Origin: an uncultured Granulosicoccus sp.
Lineage (GTDB): Bacteria; Pseudomonadota; Gammaproteobacteria; Granulosicoccales; Granulosicoccaceae
Direction: 5' to 3'
Length of the DNA stretch: 64,000 nucleotides
Assembly (NCBI GenBank): GCA_947495035.1
Contig: CANLXI010000008.1
Location: forward strand, 124,001-188,000
The notes beneath the pieces are model-generated. The model was not told the origin of the DNA, made no database searches, and was given only the letters and a program-made list of their open reading frames with translations. Made by a program: the position numbers and the translations under genes. Positions 9,442 through 18,154 of the stretch are shown piece by piece. Position 1 is the stretch's first letter; each line of letters opens with the position of its first letter.

Positions 9442-10758
9442 TCAGTTGGACAAGAGATTTTCACGAAGAGTGGAGCCACTGTATTCAGTACGATATCTAC
9501 CACGTGATTGCAGCTCTGGAACAACCATGTCGACAAACTCTTCGAAGCAACCTGGTGTATAGGTGGCGGCCAGCATGAAGCCATCGGCTCCACCTTCATC
9601 CATGAACAACTCCATATGATTGGCAATGTCTTCAGGTGTGCCTACTAGAATCGGCATGCCCATGCCTTGTGCATAATAAAGAGCAGCCTCTCTCACAGTG
9701 ACAGGTGCGCCGCCCTTTGCATATATGATTGATTCAAATAACCCTTGGATGCCGGGAATCTCGATGTTCTGAACATATTCATCCAGGTCGTAGGTCGAAA
9801 AATCAGGACCAAAGTGTCCGGCCATCCAGGCAAGCGCTCCTTCGAGTGGGATGCAGGCTTTGATTCGCTCATACTTTTCCTGGGCCTCCTCACGTGTCTC
9901 GGCAACAACAGTCTGAAGCCCGTAGATCAACTTTACGCTACCAGGTTCACGTCCGACTTCAGCTAATCGACTACCCAAATCATCCGCATATTCACGCATG
10001 CGTTCTATATTTGGATGAACTGCAAAGATTGCTTCAGCATGACGGGCGGCAAAGTCACGACCAGTAGCTGATGAACCCGCCTGCCAAAGGACGGGCCGTC
10101 CTTGGGGGGATCTACATACAAAAGAACGTCCTTTCGACTTAAAAAACTCCCCGTCAAAATCTATGTTACGAACTTTGGCAGGATCCACATAAACGCCGCT
10201 TTCCTTGTCTGCAACGATGGCATCTTCATCCCATGAATCCCACAATTCGTAACAGAGGTTCAGGTATTCTTCCATTCGTTCGTAACGACGAGATCGGTCA
10301 GTCATGGGTTCACCATAGGCATCCCACTCACTTTTTGAGTAGGAGCTTACTACATTCCATGCCACCCTTCCGCTGGATAGATGATCGAGGCTCGAGAGAC
10401 GTCGAACCATGGAATAGGGGTGTTCAAAGGCTGTGGAAAGCGTAACCCCGACACCCAGATGCTGAGTGGCTCCCGTAACAATCGGTACAATGGTTGAGGG
10501 TTCATGAGTCGGGCACTGCACCGCGTATTTAAGAGTAGCGTCAGAGCTTTTTTCATAGTTGTTATAGGGCGCTAGCTCATCGGCTATAAACATGGCATCG
10601 AATAAACCACGTTCCATTGTACGCCCCATGTGTTGCCAGTACTCCGGTTTGCGCCAGTCCCAGTTCACCTTGTCACGGGAATGCCTCCACATGCCCGTAG
10701 CATGGCTGTTTACACCGTGTTGTACAAAGCCGAGAAGATGTGCTCTTTTCTTGGACAT
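9442..10758 (-). CDS. LLM-class FMN-dependent monooxygenase, NtaA/SnaA/DszA subfamily
   Basis: 438 residues, normal for the NtaA/SnaA/DszA group, which uses FMNH2 from a separate reductase. Typical elements are KRAHLLGFVQHGVNSHATGMWRH at the start, ERGLFDAMFIADELAPY, GATQHLGVGVTLSTAFEHPY, the LSSLDHLSSGRVAWNVVSSY block with VV(S/T)S, and a later RPVLWQAGSSATGRDFAARHAEAIF. Members attack chelators, organosulfur compounds and N-heterocycles, and substrate cannot be read from the sequence. It lies between a second LLM enzyme and the flavin reductase in one operon. Confidence 0.9.
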   Translation of the reverse strand: MSKKRAHLLGFVQHGVNSHATGMWRHSRDKVNWDWRKPEYWQHMGRTMERGLFDAMFIADELAPYNNYEKSSDATLKYAVQCPTHEPSTIVPIVTGATQHLGVGVTLSTAFEHPYSMVRRLSSLDHLSSGRVAWNVVSSYSKSEWDAYGEPMTDRSRRYERMEEYLNLCYELWDSWDEDAIVADKESGVYVDPAKVRNIDFDGEFFKSKGRSFVCRSPQGRPVLWQAGSSATGRDFAARHAEAIFAVHPNIERMREYADDLGSRLAEVGREPGSVKLIYGLQTVVAETREEAQEKYERIKACIPLEGALAWMAGHFGPDFSTYDLDEYVQNIEIPGIQGLFESIIYAKGGAPVTVREAALYYAQGMGMPILVGTPEDIANHMELFMDEGGADGFMLAATYTPGCFEEFVDMVVPELQSRGRYRTEYSGSTLRENLLSN

Positions 10759-10792
10759 AATGGTTTTCTCCTTTGAGTATTTTGGGAAACTA

Positions 10793-11824
10793 TCAAGCAG
10801 TACAACGAATCAGAGACGGCTGCATAATTTGTTGTGCAAACAAATGGCTGTCTTTGACCATGTCTTCGAATTGACACATGAGAATGTCAACTCCTGCATC
10901 TTTTAGATCGCCGATACGTTTTGCGATGGTCATCGGGGAGCCCACAAGGCCAACGTCGAAGCCACAGTTGGAATCGAGCATTCTTTCCCGGGTAAGTCCC
11001 TCCCAGGAGCTGGCACCTGACTCATCCATTGCAGTACGCAGTTCATGTATTAGCGTGTCATCTCTTTTGTCCTGCAATTCTTGATAACGAGACTCCGCCA
11101 GGCTGTCGGTCTCTGCCATGAGTACAAACGCACTGACCGCAACTTTGAGACTTTGAGTAGTCGAAGCCTCGTTGCCGCGAATTTCAGAAATCTTATTGCT
11201 GAGTTCATCTACAGGCATACTATTAAGGAATATTGTCTCACCGTATCGTCCGGCGAGAGCAAGCCCGTGCTTGGACTGACCACTCACCCAGATTGGTGGC
11301 AACGGTTCGAGTGTGTTGGCTCGCGATATGTCTTCCACGCTGTAAAACTCGCCTTTGCGGGCTTTGGTATTCTGTCCCCAGAAGTGAAGAAGGCTTTCGC
11401 AGTACTCATTTGCACGTCTGTACCGACCCGCATGATCCAGGTAGTCCACGCCAGCCTGCCTGAATTCCTCAGGCCACCAGCCGCAAACAATGTTCACAGA
11501 GCAACGCCCTTTACTCATTTGCTGAAGACTACGAGTCATCTGGGCCGCTAACATCGGTGAGCAAAACCCCGGCTTGCTGGCGACCACAAGGCCGATCCTC
11601 CGAGTTAACGTTGCCAGCCCAGCTGCATACATCCAGGGGTCGGCAACTTCAGCGTCTCCACCATAGACACAGTTGAGCAAGTTTTCGGAGCCGTAGAGGT
11701 AGTGATAACCGTCTTTCTCGGCCTGTATTGCAAGCCTGCTACACAGGTCAAAGTCTGGTGATGGGCGATTGCTGTGCAATCGTAGCCAACCGCCATATAC
11801 CGGAAGCCATAGACCGAACTTCAT
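10793..11824 (-). CDS. LLM-class monooxygenase, SfnG/SsuD-like
   Basis: 343 residues with the LLM barrel features FGLWLPVYGGWLRL at the N-terminus, LATLTRRIGLVVASKPGFCSPMLAAQ, the GRCSVNIVCGWWPEEFRQAG block, and PIWVSGQSKHGLALAGRYGE. The FWxPVYGGW-like start and VxGWxxxE motif resemble dimethylsulfone monooxygenase (SfnG) and alkanesulfonate monooxygenase (SsuD), so a C1/C2 organosulfur or similar small substrate is plausible but unproven. It is 34 bases upstream of the NtaA-type gene and 10 bases downstream of the small membrane protein gene. Confidence 0.86.
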   Translation of the reverse strand: MKFGLWLPVYGGWLRLHSNRPSPDFDLCSRLAIQAEKDGYHYLYGSENLLNCVYGGDAEVADPWMYAAGLATLTRRIGLVVASKPGFCSPMLAAQMTRSLQQMSKGRCSVNIVCGWWPEEFRQAGVDYLDHAGRYRRANEYCESLLHFWGQNTKARKGEFYSVEDISRANTLEPLPPIWVSGQSKHGLALAGRYGETIFLNSMPVDELSNKISEIRGNEASTTQSLKVAVSAFVLMAETDSLAESRYQELQDKRDDTLIHELRTAMDESGASSWEGLTRERMLDSNCGFDVGLVGSPMTIAKRIGDLKDAGVDILMCQFEDMVKDSHLFAQQIMQPSLIRCTA

Positions 11825-11834
11825 GCTCTACTCC

Positions 11835-12134
11835 TTATGATTTGGAGTCAACGAAGAAGGCCACTCCGTTCATCACCGCAGTAACAATTGCGAGAAAAGG
11901 GCCTGCATAGATCATTTCCGGTACGATCCCAATCAGACAGATGATGGAGCTGGCAACGATAACCGCTACCATTATTGCCAGACCATAGTTGCTTTCTTTT
12001 TCATCGGGTATGGGTGAATCTGTTTCGGTACGGTGGTCGGCAATGGCTTCGGAAATACCCTTGAAATAACCTGCAGCGAAAACTGCGGTAGCGATCAGAC
12101 AAGAAAACAATGTAGCAACGTAAATTGACGACAT
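11835..12134 (-). CDS. Small membrane protein of the monooxygenase operon
   Basis: 99 residues, not recognised. It has an N-terminal hydrophobic helix (VATLFSCLIATAVFAAGYFKG), an acidic polar loop (residues about 33-47), and two hydrophobic segments (LAIMVAVIVASSIICLIGIV and AGPFLAIVTAVMNGVAFF). It lies between the symporter gene and the first monooxygenase gene with short gaps. The position suggests an accessory subunit of the symporter, similar to the small partner subunits of some sodium symporters. That role is inferred from position and size only. Confidence 0.65.
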   Translation of the reverse strand: MSSIYVATLFSCLIATAVFAAGYFKGISEAIADHRTETDSPIPDEKESNYGLAIMVAVIVASSIICLIGIVPEMIYAGPFLAIVTAVMNGVAFFVDSKS

Positions 12135-12179
12135 GGCGATACTCTCAATTTGGTGGTAGCAAGATCGGTGATCCGATGA

Positions 12180-13691
12180 TCAGGTATGCTCAGAGGTTGG
12201 AACGGGAGTCTTTTGTTCAAGATCTGATATCAGTTCTTCAAGTTCGTCCATGTCGAATTCCTTTGGCTTGAAAATAGCAGCGAGAACTACGGTAATGCCG
12301 CTGATCGCAAGGATAGAGAGGGTGCCTATCAGTTCACCGTACATGCTTCTGATTGGCATTCCAATTATAATTGCAAGTATGACACCTCCAATAAAGCCAA
12401 CTGTGTTGGTTCGTGACCAGATGATCGCGAGCACCAGTGGAATTAGTATCGAGGTCTTCAGTGCGTAAGTAGTTAAGACTAATGAAGTGAAATCGACTCC
12501 AGAGAGAACAATAAGGGCCGCGACGGTGCCGCCTATAAACATTGATGCCTTCGTTATGTAGAAAAGAGTTTGCTCGGTTGTTTCGGGGGCAAATCTCTTG
12601 ACTATATCGATAGCAACCACCGATGAGAGCGCTGCACTGGCACCGTCTATCGTGGAATAGCAGGCTGCAAGAATAACCAGGGTGTAGGCAATAATAAGTG
12701 TCATCGGGAGACCGATATGAGACACGATGTAGGGCCCCACCGCCACAATGTCTCCGCCGATTTCAGTAGCTGTAAGACCGTAGCCGATACCTACCAGACC
12801 AAGCATGCCCAGGCAGATAGGAATTGGATAAAAGAGTGCACCGGCCCACATGAACGTCCTTGATACCTGATCCTTTCGTACCGACCATACTTTCTGCCAG
12901 AAGGTTTGGTCTGCAACCACCGATGCCAGCAGGCCAAATGCGAGAGTGATGCCAAAACCGGCCGCGGCAGAAGAGTCCAGAATTGACAGGTTCATTTCAC
13001 CAGCATCACCGACGGCGGCGAATACCGTGTCAACACCTCCAGGAATCAAATCGAACACGGCTACTATAACTATTGCCGCAGGTACAGTGATCATCCAAGT
13101 GTTTATTGTGCCTGTCATTACGGCGGTCCAGAGTCCACCGAAGAAGGAATAGGTCATAACGACACAAACTGTGACGATAGTTGCCACTTTCCAGTCGATT
13201 GAGAAAACTGTAGACATGACAACTGAGGTTCCTTTTAGATTGATCAGTATTTCAAGCAAGATTCCAAAGATCATTGTCACAGTGACAACACTGGCCGCGG
13301 CTTGCGAACGTCCGAACCTGTTATAGGCGAATTGACTGATCGTATAGCCATCCGGCATGCGTTTCCGCAGAATTCGTGCGAGAGGAATCATCGCCATGAG
13401 TGCTAGACCATTGGGGACAACGAACCAGAACAGGCCGGATAGTCCCCACTGGAAGGTCATCGCGGAACTCATCATGACCGCCATGGCCCAGGTCCAGACA
13501 GAAATGACGGAACCAACGCCAAAACCCAGTCCGATTCTACGATTCGATGAGATAAAATCGTGTGTATTTCTGATCAATGTGCGTTTGATCAGATATGCAA
13601 GTACCAGGAAAATCAGGCCCAGCCCGATCATCAATGTAAAGCCTAGTGCCGGTGAAAGGCCTTCTGTCAGCTGTAGTGACGTTTTATCCAT
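12180..13691 (-). CDS. Sodium:solute symporter (SSS/SLC5 family)
   Basis: 503 residues from the ATG at 13691, with about 13 predicted helices. It imports a solute with Na+. Features include LGLIFLVLAYLIKR in the first helix, the RIGLGFGVGSVISVWTWAMAV block, and the GASAALSSVVAIDIVKRFAPE segment typical of the family. The frame is open to 13733 but the extra 14 residues are polar and not family-like. It is the first gene of the operon that continues into the 99-aa protein, two LLM monooxygenases and flavin reductase, so it probably imports their substrate. Confidence 0.85.
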   Translation of the reverse strand: MDKTSLQLTEGLSPALGFTLMIGLGLIFLVLAYLIKRTLIRNTHDFISSNRRIGLGFGVGSVISVWTWAMAVMMSSAMTFQWGLSGLFWFVVPNGLALMAMIPLARILRKRMPDGYTISQFAYNRFGRSQAAASVVTVTMIFGILLEILINLKGTSVVMSTVFSIDWKVATIVTVCVVMTYSFFGGLWTAVMTGTINTWMITVPAAIVIVAVFDLIPGGVDTVFAAVGDAGEMNLSILDSSAAAGFGITLAFGLLASVVADQTFWQKVWSVRKDQVSRTFMWAGALFYPIPICLGMLGLVGIGYGLTATEIGGDIVAVGPYIVSHIGLPMTLIIAYTLVILAACYSTIDGASAALSSVVAIDIVKRFAPETTEQTLFYITKASMFIGGTVAALIVLSGVDFTSLVLTTYALKTSILIPLVLAIIWSRTNTVGFIGGVILAIIIGMPIRSMYGELIGTLSILAISGITVVLAAIFKPKEFDMDELEELISDLEQKTPVPTSEHT

Positions 13692-14538
13692 ACGTGAGTC
13701 CTCGAGTTTGTTTTGGCCTGGGCCATGAGTCAATGTGGGATAACGTTAAACGGCTTGTGATTGCCATGGTCATGTAATTGATTGGGTTTTTCAGAAGCTC
13801 TCTTCGCTCCTATCCATAGCTGTAAATAATTATCCTGCTGTATTTCCGTAATGTGTGAAATGCAACCCTGCGTATTCGGGGAGATGGGTTCTGCTTCGAT
13901 CTGTCTTTATAATAGCGATCGGAAGTTGAGTAAGGGAGTGCTAATTTTTGCACGGGGCGTTGCAATTAGGGCGTTGAGTCCCACGGGTCCGTGCAGGTAA
14001 GTTGGCCTTGATGGCATGACTATATGTATGCTTCAGCATATGTTGTGCAACTTGAAGTAACAGGCGTCGCTGGCACCGGCCTCATGCTAGATATTAGAAA
14101 GGTTGAAGTGTGAGCGAGTACTCCGCTTGCTGCTGTCCTACACCGCCATGCGTGTCATGGGTGTCTGCTCTCGGCAAGAACAATATTGTTCAGTAGTACT
14201 CTTGATGGAAATCAGTTTGCTGGTATTAATACAATGTGAATGGTGAGATTCCGTCAGTAGTACTCACACAGAGGTCAATAAATGTAGTAACTGGTATGCC
14301 AATGATCTGCCTGGCCGAGAAATCAGATCAAAGGCGATAAAGCGAAAAGAGGTATCAAAGGAAATTCACCAGGCTCGCCGTGAGCATTTCGGGAACCTTC
14401 AATCATCTAGCCGGGAAACAAGCCAGGCATGCCGAACACACGGGGTGCAGCTGCTATAGTGCTTTGATAGTTGCGATGACCTGCGTGTCTCGCCTTTAGC
14501 GCAGGACCTACACTGTTTGATACGGAGCTGGCAGACAC
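13692..14538. other. Long regulatory intergenic region between divergent genes
   Basis: About 850 bases between the symporter operon (minus) and the methyltransferase gene (plus). No coding frame looks real. It holds a perfect 14-base palindrome GAACAATATTGTTC at 14178-14191. The 11-mer CAGTAGTACTC occurs twice, at 14191-14201 (sharing the palindrome's final C) and 14255-14265. These are operator candidates. The operon promoter should be close to 13.7-13.9 kb, where an AT-rich stretch occurs. Confidence 0.5.
14178..14191. promoter_or_regulatory. 14-bp perfect palindrome, candidate operator
   Basis: GAACAATATTGTTC is its own reverse complement. It lies in the long gap between divergent genes and is immediately followed by one copy of the repeated 11-mer CAGTAGTACTC, whose second copy is 64 bases further. 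The cognate regulator is unknown. Confidence 0.35.
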
Positions 14539-15000
14539 TTGAAAGCACTGGAACTCAGAATTCCACCGGCAGTCGTTGCCCTGATCGCTGCGATCGGCAT
14601 CTGGTTGCTGTCGGGGTGGACGCCATTTCTCGCGATCGATTTTCCACTGCGCAAGCCATTGGCCGTGCTGCTGGCGCTGTGCGGAGGTTTGTCCGGCTTT
14701 GTCGGCATCTTTGGGTTTCGAGTCGCGCACACCACGGTTGACCCTCTATATCCGGCCACCGCACGGGCTCTGGTTACCGGCGGGATCTATCGCTACACGC
14801 GTAACCCGATGTATGTCGGTATTGTTCTGATTCTGCTGGCCTGGGTAGTCTTTCTGGGTAATTTTCTGTCCCTCGTCATGGTCGGATTGTTTGTCACCTA
14901 CATGAATCGCTTTCAGATCCTGCCAGAGGAAAAGGCGCTCACCGAGAAATTCGGTGATCAGTATCGGCAGTATCGGCAACAGGTGCGGCGCTGGATCTGA
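14539..15000 (+). CDS. Isoprenylcysteine methyltransferase-like membrane methyltransferase
   Basis: 153 residues with about four hydrophobic segments and the C-terminal signature of the ICMT/PEMT membrane methyltransferases: LVTGGIYRYTRNPMYVGIVL, then LPEEKALTEKFGDQYRQYRQQVRRW at the end, where the Arg/Asn/Pro and Glu residues bind S-adenosylmethionine. Bacterial members methylate unknown, often lipidic, substrates. No RBS better than GACACTTG is seen before the ATG. It is a stand-alone gene, divergent from the symporter operon and convergent with the MocR gene. Confidence 0.82.
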   Translation: MKALELRIPPAVVALIAAIGIWLLSGWTPFLAIDFPLRKPLAVLLALCGGLSGFVGIFGFRVAHTTVDPLYPATARALVTGGIYRYTRNPMYVGIVLILLAWVVFLGNFLSLVMVGLFVTYMNRFQILPEEKALTEKFGDQYRQYRQQVRRWI

Positions 15001-15027
15001 CAACGACGCGCCAAAAACGAGACAGTC

Positions 15028-15127
15028 GTCACTGACTGGCCCTCCGCAAGGGAGTTCCGATTCCTCCGGTGACGAACGGCAGCCGCTGACCGATCCTCAG
15101 CGAGGGAGTACCGGATCCCCTCGGTCA
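15028..15127. repeat. Pair of imperfect ~42-bp repeats with hairpin potential, possible bidirectional terminator
   Basis: Two related segments start at 15033 and 15087 (54-base period). Both follow TGAC-YGR-CCTC-GC-AGGGAGT-CCG-TCC. The first is closed by GTCAC (15028-15032) and GTGAC (15069-15073), with an inner CCCT/AGGG pair. The second is closed by TGACCGA (15087-15093) and TCGGTCA (15121-15127), which includes the stop codon of the MocR gene. Being between two convergent gene ends, they probably act in termination. No strong T-run is present. Confidence 0.45.
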
Positions 15128-16510
15128 ACTCGCTGGTGGATTGTCCAGCGCGTCACTCAGGAACTCCAGTGCACTCTTCGCCTGGTGTCTGGAAGCCGCA
15201 CCTCCCAGACACAGTCGGAAGGCTTCCGGCGCCTGGCCATGCATGACAAAGGCGTCGCTGCTGACAGCCCCCAGGGCATGTCCTCTCATCCAGTCCACCA
15301 GCCGGTGGCGTGTCCAGGGTGCCGGTACCCGCACCCAGCAATGGAAGGCTTCCGGGTGGGCATCGAAGCTGCCCGTGGGCAGGATCTCTCTTGCCAGCTG
15401 TTGACGCTGTATGGACTCACTGCGAATCTGGTGCAGAATCTCATCGCTGACGCCGGTCTCTATCCAGCGCGTGGCGAGACGGGTGGTCAACGGCGAGACC
15501 ATGACATTGGTGGTCTTCAACTGGTTGTCGATGGCACTGCCTGATTGCTCGGGTGGTCTTATGCGGTAGGAGACGCGCAAACCGGCTCCCAGGCATTTGG
15601 ACAGTCCGGCGATGTAATACACCAACTCCGGAGCCAACATGGCGAAAGTGGAAGGGGCATCACTGGGCAGGAAACCGTAGGCATCGTCCTCGATGATGGC
15701 AATGTCGTGACGCCGGCAGACATCCACCAGCTCGGCACGTCGGCGTGAACTGATTGTCTGTGCAGTGGGGTTGCGAACATCCGGATTGGTGTAGAACACG
15801 GAGACCCTTTCCTTGCTGGCCCAGGCGTCGAGTTCGGTCGGGTTCGGGCCCTCATTGTCATCGCCGAGTCCACGCAGCTGCAGGTCCAGCAGCTTGCACA
15901 GACCACGAATGCCGGGGTAGGTGATGTTCTCGCAGACCACGGTATCCCCGGGACGGGTGGTGGTACGCAATATGGCGAGCATGGCAGCGTGGGTCCCGGG
16001 TGTCACCAGTACCTGATCCGATCGCGCCTCGATACCACGCCTTGCAACCCAGCGCAGTGCCGCGGCCTTGTCTTCGGCAGAGCCTGTGGAGGACTGGTAG
16101 CGCATCAGCGCGCGGAATTCTTCGCCGACATCATTCCAGATATCCTTCAGCCTGGCCTGCAGCACCGGATTGTCGGACTCCGGCGCCTGGTTCATCGAAC
16201 GGTCCGACAGATCGCGACGCTGTGCACGGGCGCTGTGTGAATCGGCCTGGGCCAGCACCTCGGTGCCGGAACCCACACGAGTCCTGATCAGTCCCCGTGA
16301 CTGGGCTTCCCGGTAGCCGCGGGCGATGGTGGAGAAATTCAATTGCAGCCGTTCAGCCAGCAGACGCTGGCTGGGCAACTTGTCGCCGGCATTGAGACGA
16401 CCTGTAGACAGATCCCGTGCAATGCTGTCTGCAAGGGCCAGATAGGCAGGACGATCCTCATCCAGCTGGGGAAGCCAGTCAATTGTGTGGGGTGAGGTCG
16501 GCATCTGCAT
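15125..16510 (-). CDS. MocR/PdxR-type regulator (GntR HTH fused to aminotransferase-like domain)
   Basis: 461 residues. A GntR winged helix at about residues 20-90 (PAYLALADSIARDLSTGRLNAG, KLPSQRLLAERLQLNFSTIARGY) is followed by a class I aminotransferase-like domain. That domain carries a PLP Lys in AGLSKCLGAGLRVSY, plus YTNPDVRNPTAQ and IIEDDAYGFLP, where the Asp contacts the PLP ring. Such proteins sense PLP or an amino compound. It lies on the same strand immediately downstream of the Nit1C cluster (92-base gap), which makes it the leading candidate regulator of that cluster; this is inferred from position. Confidence 0.9.
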   Translation of the reverse strand: MQMPTSPHTIDWLPQLDEDRPAYLALADSIARDLSTGRLNAGDKLPSQRLLAERLQLNFSTIARGYREAQSRGLIRTRVGSGTEVLAQADSHSARAQRRDLSDRSMNQAPESDNPVLQARLKDIWNDVGEEFRALMRYQSSTGSAEDKAAALRWVARRGIEARSDQVLVTPGTHAAMLAILRTTTRPGDTVVCENITYPGIRGLCKLLDLQLRGLGDDNEGPNPTELDAWASKERVSVFYTNPDVRNPTAQTISSRRRAELVDVCRRHDIAIIEDDAYGFLPSDAPSTFAMLAPELVYYIAGLSKCLGAGLRVSYRIRPPEQSGSAIDNQLKTTNVMVSPLTTRLATRWIETGVSDEILHQIRSESIQRQQLAREILPTGSFDAHPEAFHCWVRVPAPWTRHRLVDWMRGHALGAVSSDAFVMHGQAPEAFRLCLGGAASRHQAKSALEFLSDALDNPPAS

Positions 16511-16602
16511 CAGTCAGTCCACAAGGATCTCGTCACCTTATTGCGTCTATATGTGCCTGCACGGCACAACACCTGTCATACCGTGGGTTTGTGCGAGTTG
16601 GA

Positions 16603-17877
16603 TCACAGGGATGAAACCTGCAATTGCCGGTTTCGTTCACTGATACGCGCTGCTATGTATTCGGCATCACGCCCCACGCCTGAAAAGCGACCAGAGCCCC
16701 AGGTCACCATCCAGGGCAAGCCCAGCACCCACAGACCATCTACCTTGCGTGAGCAACCACGCCAGTGAGAGATCTGCTGCTGCTCGTCGAAGGCGGGGAC
16801 GTCCAGCCAGGGGTAGTCACTGGTGAACCCGGTTGCCCAGATGACCGCCGAGAGCTGTCGGGGTGTGTCAGCCTGCAGCTTGATCACACTGTCTCCGCCC
16901 TCAGGCTGATGGCAGGGTGCCCATGGCTCGGCTGGAGGTGCCTGCAGCTTGTTGCTGTCGATCCATTTGTCGATTTCCCGTTTGATCCGCTCGGCGGATG
17001 CATCGGCGGCGTCCAGATTCTGCGGCATGCTATCGTCGAAACGCAGTTGTCCGTCTTCCAGACCAACCAGGCGTCCGTGCAGGGTCATGCCCTCCACGGC
17101 AAAGCGGCGCAAGTCGATATCGCGTCCACCATCGCGCCCTGTCATGTAGTGATTGGTCTTGTGGCGTACGGCTTCCCCCAGTGGGTGATCGTCTACCGTG
17201 ATGTCGTAGTGACCCATGTCGACCAGCCAGGCAGTCACGTCCCGGCCTCGGTAGCGTCGTGGTGCGCGAGGTGCGCTACCGACAGCCAGATGGACCTGTC
17301 TTCCGGCAAGATGCAGATCTTCGGCAATCTGGCATCCGGATTGACCACTGCCGACGACAAGGATATCGCCTTCGGGAATCTGCTCGGCATTGCGGTAGGT
17401 GGAAGAATGCAACTGCAGTACATGATCGGGCAACCGTTCGGCCACTGCCGGTAGTCTGGGTTGATGATAGGCACCACTGGCGACGATTACGTCAGTGGCC
17501 AGATAACGCTTGTCTCCGGCGAGCACTTCGAAGCCCAGTTCATGTGTGCTGACCTTGTGTACCGTGGTGTGTTCCTGCAAGGGTGGGTCGAAGTGCGCAC
17601 GATAGGCTTCGATGTAGGCAATGATCTCGTCGCGCACCATGAACCCGTCCGGATCCTGGCCACCGTATTCATCGCTATAGGAGAATCCCGGCAATGTGCA
17701 TTGCCAGTTTGGGGTCACCAGGCAGAAGCTGTCCCAGCGCTGATCGCGCCAGGCATTGGCGACCGTATTGCGCTCGAACACGATATGCTCGATTCCGCGT
17801 TGTTTGAGGCACCAGCTGGCAGCCAGACCGGACTGACTACCGCCCACGATGATGACGGGAACATGCTGTGTTTTCAT
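16603..17877 (-). CDS. MSMEG_0569-like flavin-dependent oxidoreductase (Nit1C cluster)
   Basis: 424 residues of the CzcO/flavin-containing monooxygenase fold. The FAD site is IIVGGSQSGLAASWCLKQRG at the N-terminus and the NAD(P)H site is ILVVGSGQSGCQIAEDL near residue 170. The late ATG motif is AVIWATGFTSDYPWL. Last gene of the seven-gene Nit1C operon, overlapping the upstream gene by 4 bases. A flavoprotein of this family accompanies the nitrilase cluster in mycobacteria and many proteobacteria. Its substrate is not settled; oxidation of a nitrile-derived or amine intermediate is an inference from context. Confidence 0.85.
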   Translation of the reverse strand: MKTQHVPVIIVGGSQSGLAASWCLKQRGIEHIVFERNTVANAWRDQRWDSFCLVTPNWQCTLPGFSYSDEYGGQDPDGFMVRDEIIAYIEAYRAHFDPPLQEHTTVHKVSTHELGFEVLAGDKRYLATDVIVASGAYHQPRLPAVAERLPDHVLQLHSSTYRNAEQIPEGDILVVGSGQSGCQIAEDLHLAGRQVHLAVGSAPRAPRRYRGRDVTAWLVDMGHYDITVDDHPLGEAVRHKTNHYMTGRDGGRDIDLRRFAVEGMTLHGRLVGLEDGQLRFDDSMPQNLDAADASAERIKREIDKWIDSNKLQAPPAEPWAPCHQPEGGDSVIKLQADTPRQLSAVIWATGFTSDYPWLDVPAFDEQQQISHWRGCSRKVDGLWVLGLPWMVTWGSGRFSGVGRDAEYIAARISERNRQLQVSSL

Positions 17878-18152
17878 GATTGTATCCTCAGGACATGTAC
17901 CAGACCGGCTGGCTGATCGGCGGCCTGACGAAAGAGCTGTTCCTTCTGGTCGCTGGCTGCGCTGCAGGCGTAGCCATACTTCTTTCTTACCCGTTCGCTG
18001 GCTTCGGACAGGGCCGTGTCGCAGCGCTGCAGAAAATCATTCAGCGGGTAGTCATGGCCGGCTTCCAGGTAGTCCTTGATGACTGTAGAGGGTGAATAAC
18101 AGGATTCGGTGGTCTGGTCCGGCCAGCGAATCTCGAATCGTGTTTCGGGCAT
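17874..18152 (-). CDS. MSMEG_0570-like nitrogen starvation response protein
   Basis: 92 residues, small and cytosolic. It matches the short conserved family that accompanies Nit1C clusters: it begins MPETRFEIRWPDQTTESCYSPS, continues VIKDYLEAGHDYPLNDFLQRC, and has ALSEASERVRKKYGYACSAA. Biochemical function is unknown. It overlaps the flavoprotein gene by 4 bases and follows the AIR-synthase-like gene with a 2-base gap, so translation is probably coupled. Confidence 0.85.
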   Translation of the reverse strand: MPETRFEIRWPDQTTESCYSPSTVIKDYLEAGHDYPLNDFLQRCDTALSEASERVRKKYGYACSAASDQKEQLFRQAADQPAGLVHVLRIQS

Positions 18153-18154
18153 GA

